Below, piece by piece: positions 60,467 through 64,000 of a DNA stretch of 64,000 bases. Made by a program: the position numbers and the translations under genes. The notes beneath the pieces were generated by a model. The model had not been told where the DNA came from. It ran no database searches and worked only from the letters and a program-made list of their open reading frames with translations. Position 1 is the stretch's first letter; each line of letters begins with the position of its first letter. Origin of the DNA: Acanthaster planci (lineage: Eukaryota; Echinodermata; Asteroidea; Valvatida; Acanthasteridae). Location: the NCBI RefSeq assembly GCF_001949145.1, contig NW_019091374.1, positions 2,241,231 through 2,305,230 of the forward strand, given 5' to 3'.

Positions 60467-61597
60467 GTGTGATCTCTAATTCAGTTTTACATGTATCAAT
60501 TTTATGCGGATACCAGATATTAGAATCAAACAACACATATAGATTAAAATATAAACGAATTTACAGATTCCACCAACAGAGCTTTTTAACAATAAGAATG
60601 TAATAATGCTGTTGTAACGCTTAGTTGTTATACATATAGTTTTTATATTAAGCGACCAAAGTTCCCGCTAGTTTTTGAAGCTGGTTGAATCGAACGACTT
60701 TCCGAAACTTTGAGTAAACTACAAACGTTGCCTTGTTTGGGACGCCAGTTACGCAGCAAACCCCTTAGGTTTGTGAACGTAAGTACATGGAACCGGGGTA
60801 GACATTGTTAATTAAGAAACAATGTCATGGTAGGTACCATTGTACCGTACCGTTGTGAAGAGTGACTTTACCCTTAATTTTTGGCAGTTGCTGTACCCAG
60901 GTTTTCAAAAGTTTTTTATATAAGGATATGTACACAATCGAAGTAAGCCGTATTGTATTCATCATGTGTATGTTATGATTATAGAAACCGCAGCTCGGCA
61001 GAAATTAAAGAGCGCTGGGTCAAGGAAATAATATTCCATGAAATGTGGGGAAATATAATAAAAATCACTGTGTCAATGACTGTTCGTGATGTGTCATTGT
61101 ATGCAATATTCGCTTGAAGTGTACCATGAACACATCTGGCGATTACTTGTTCAAGAGTCTTGTCTTAACCTCCAGTTTTAACAACTCGGTATCCAGCTAT
61201 TAGGAGCCTTAGTCGAAGAGTTTGATAACTTGTTGCTGAAACAAAACGACAAAGCAGCTGGCCATGCATTTTTAACCATGTTGAATGAAATGAATTTGCT
61301 AGAAGCGGTTGAAAACAACTCTTGCACATTTTGGAGTCGCATCAGATAAAATTCATATGATTTTATTACACATTTGCATGGTGAAATCCATCTATTTGAG
61401 CAACTCTAGGTTGAGGAAGAGCATTCGTAGAATGAGGCATGAAGCAACACTAAACATGCACAGTCATCTCTCATTCTATTTGTGTTTCAAGGAACATGCG
61501 TGACTCCATTTTATTAGCGCTGGTATTGCTTACTCTGGGAATTCCCCGGTTGAGCAATGCGCCCGCAATTATGAGCTCTAGCTCCGGCTTTGAACTA
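60467..61597 (+). repeat. Direct ~1.1-kb duplication, copy A
   Basis: Aligns throughout with 62941-63986: TGTGATCTCTAATTC, CAGATTCCACCAACAGAGCT, ATGTCATGGTAGGTACCATT, CATCTGGCGATTACTTGTTC and others. It carries the frame YSLEVYHEHIWRLLVQESCL but has a stop right after (CAGTTTTAA), and downstream AAGHAFLTMLNEMNLLEAV, which copy B lacks. Probably a decayed coding segment. Confidence 0.8.
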
Positions 61598-62940
61598 TAG
61601 TAGCCATTTCGAGACTACAATCCAGGCGCGCGAAGCAACGAGTGCTTTTGTTGTCTGAACTGTGCCAATCATTTTATTGATGCCATTGACTTGATACACG
61701 ACCAAGAAATCGACTTCCGGGGCATTCCAAAAAAATAAGCGTCGCTCACACTGCAGCCCGCAACTGCGTTTTAATTTGAACTGATATGTGAACAGCGTAA
61801 ATATTTCCTGTTAGGAGCCTGACACAACATGTAGATATTCAGAATTCCTCTCCGGTCTTCGTGGTGCATTACATGTTGTCGGAGAGTAATGATCGAATGT
61901 ACAAACTGTTGTTTATGTGGTTGCAGTCGCACCTAGTTGTATCTGTCTCCACGTCGGGAATTGTCACCCACGGCAGGTGAGTTTGCATTTTGAAATGTTG
62001 CCCTGACCTTGTTCCTACTTCGATACCCTGGTAATGTTCATATTTCCATTTGAACGTTGAAATGTTAAAATAATCTATGATAAAGGTTCCCTGCTAGAAT
62101 CGACAGCAAGCCAGAGGCAAGCCGTTTTCATGTTTGATTGCAAAATACTGATAGATCATGGTAGGGCCTGTCATTATGTTACTGTACTTTTGCTTGTGCT
62201 TTGTGAATGCATAGCGGATGGCACCGCACGAAGAGTGGGGCCTTTTATCTCCCCCAAACACCCACAGTTTTGCTTCCCTCTGCATTTTTTTTTATAAACC
62301 GTCAAAGTCTGTTGTTTAGAGTAGCAATATGGTTTTTGTACACTTGCAGCCGTTGGCCCCCAAAACTAGTTCCGACAAAAATTCCCCACTGAATTAAATA
62401 ATAATACCTCAGCCTGCCACGTCAAAGGCGGACGCGCCACGATTTGCGGTCTCCCATTGGACGATCGCTGAAGTTGCACGTTAACTTCCAGTCTAGGTTC
62501 CATGCATGTAAACGGTGATCTATGCATGTAACTCTATGTGCAGTGGGTGGTTTAAACTGAAGTGACGTCACACTTACGAACCGGATTAAGGCGTCTTTCC
62601 GTATGTGCGTCAACGTGCGCCAAGTGTTGTGTAGCCGCTAGATCAGCGCTCCCAGAATTTTTCCTGTCCGAATCGCTCCCAGGGCAATTTTGACAAATAT
62701 GCAACGGTTTGGCGCAAGTCCTGACGTGCATATGGAAAGACACCTTTAGGCCTAGTTGCACTATCGTAGTTAGTTGCACTATCGTATCCTACCGGTACAT
62801 GGCTGGCTAACCGTGGCAGGCCGTGAGTAAAAAATAGTAAAAACGCATACACAAGGCGTTCAAAATTCTCACACAGTTATGATGACACCGAATTCTAAAT
62901 AAAAGCTTCAACACCGTGGGGCAACTTGAGGTCCTGACCA
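61598..62940. other. Spacer between the two duplicated segments
   Basis: About 1.35 kb with no recognised gene, more GC-rich in parts (62.4-62.85 kb). Only short unrelated open frames occur. Confidence 0.5.
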
Positions 62941-63986
62941 TGTGATCTGTAATTCGATTTTACGTGTAACAGTTTTAAAAGGATTCATTAGGAATTGAAA
63001 TTTATGAAAACCAGATATTATATTCAAACAACACGCATAGATTTAAAAAAAAAACGAGTTTACAGATTCCACCAACAGAGCTTTTTAATCAGAATGTAAT
63101 AATGCTGTTGTAATGTTTAGTCGTTGTGTAGTTTTTGTATCAAGCGACCAAAGTTTCTGCTACTTCTTAAAACTGGTGAATGAACGGCTTTCCGAAACCA
63201 CGAGTGAACAATAAACATTTCCTTGTATGGGACGCCAATTATGCTGCAAACCTTATGTCTGTGAATGTAAATACATAGTACGTTGTTATTTAAGAAACAA
63301 TGTCATGGTAGGTACCATTGTACCGTACCGTTGTGAAGAGTGACTTTACCCTTAACTTTCGGCAGTTACTGTACCCAGGTTTTCAAAAGTTTTCTTTTAT
63401 ATAAGCATATGTACACAATCGAAGTAAACCGTTATTGTATTCGTCATGTGTATGTTATGATTATAAAAACCGCAGCTCAGCAGAGATTAAATGGTTTTGC
63501 GTTAAGGAAGTATTCCGCGGACTGTGGGGAACCAATAAATACCAATGTGTCAGTGACTGTCCGTGATGGGTCATTGTATGCAATATTCGCTTGAAGTGTA
63601 CCATGAGCACATCTGGCGATTACTTGTTCAAGAGTCTTGTCTTGACCTCCAGTTTGAACAACTCGGTATCCAGCTATTGCGAGCCTTAGTCGAAGAGTGT
63701 GATGACTTGTTGCCAAAACAAAACGACAAAGCAGCCGGCATCATTGGAATCGCATCAGATAAAATTCATATGATTTTATCACACATTTGCATGGTGAAAT
63801 CCACCTATTTGAGCAACTCTAGGATGAGGAAGAGCATTCGTAGAACGAGGCATGAAGCAACAGTCATCTCTCATTCTATTTGTGTTTCAAGGAACATGCG
63901 CGACTCCATTGTATTAGCAACAGTATTGCTTGCTCCGGGAATTCCCCGGTTGAGCAACGCACCGGCAAAATGAGCTCTGGCTTTGC
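62941..63986 (+). repeat. Direct ~1.1-kb duplication, copy B
   Basis: Second copy, about 2.47 kb downstream of copy A and in the same orientation. At the copy A stop it reads CAGTTTGAA, so the frame stays open (LQFEQLGIQLLRALVEECDD..). About 55 bp present in copy A are deleted here. Confidence 0.8.
63563..63973 (+). pseudogene. Open-frame remnant (136 codons) of a duplicated unknown gene
   Basis: The frame includes YSLEVYHEHIWRLLVQESCL, LRALVEECDDLLPKQND and ends SNAPAK. The first ~55 residues read like an amphipathic helical protein and are shared with copy A; the later part is frame-shifted relative to copy A by the internal deletion. I do not recognise the family. Splice sites and a start are not clear, so a pseudogene or transposon-derived fragment is most likely. 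Confidence 0.35.
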
Positions 63987-64000
63987 GTGTTCGGTAAACA

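Noticed and set aside
1-64000. CRISPR arrays, operons, bacterial promoters or rRNA genes
   Set aside because: None seen; the window is intron-rich animal DNA, and the direct repeats present are minisatellites or transposons.

Overview
This is a eukaryotic (metazoan) genomic window: protein-coding sequence is broken into many short exons with GT..AG introns, surrounded by AT-rich non-coding DNA full of small inverted-repeat transposons and of the palindromic word TACATGTA. The conserved proteins, the exon density and the repeat style suggest a marine invertebrate deuterostome, most likely an echinoderm (sea-star-like). The species is an inference; the gene identities do not depend on it. All exons were found by reading splice sites and reading-frame phase by eye.

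Layout. (1) Positions 1-18,425, minus strand: the SPAG1 gene (TPR co-chaperone and dynein-arm assembly factor), 16 coding exons; its 3' end runs off the left edge. (2) 18.4-26.1 kb: divergent intergenic region with repeats and no recognised gene. (3) 26.1-44.6 kb, plus strand: a complete Ago-clade Argonaute gene, 21 constitutive coding exons plus a candidate 27-nt cassette microexon near the C-terminus; all four slicer residues (D, E, D, H) are present. Its 3' UTR follows, with candidate poly(A) signals at 45.2 kb and 50.1 kb. (4) 53.4-57.2 kb, plus strand: a four-exon gene for a mucin-like type I membrane protein (425 aa: signal peptide, long Ser/Thr/Pro-rich ectodomain, one membrane helix, 87-residue tail). 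I cannot match it to a named family. (5) 57.2-64 kb: no intact gene; a ~1.1 kb segment is duplicated in direct orientation (60.5 and 62.9 kb) and carries a decaying reading frame.

Mobile DNA: introns and intergenic stretches hold many non-autonomous DNA transposons, several with readable termini and target-site duplications. They include a 1.06 kb hAT-like element, a 397 bp PIF/Harbinger-like MITE, a 157 bp mariner-like MITE, a TTAA-flanked piggyBac-like family with four copies, a 3.4 kb element with long TIRs, and two copies of a 365 bp long-TIR MITE.

The three genes are not an operon and have unrelated roles (cilia assembly, small-RNA silencing, cell-surface mucin). The most interesting observation is the in-frame microexon that would insert nine residues (GHHSGTNSN) into the Ser-rich C-terminal loop of Argonaute, the region known in vertebrate AGO2 as a phosphorylation cluster.
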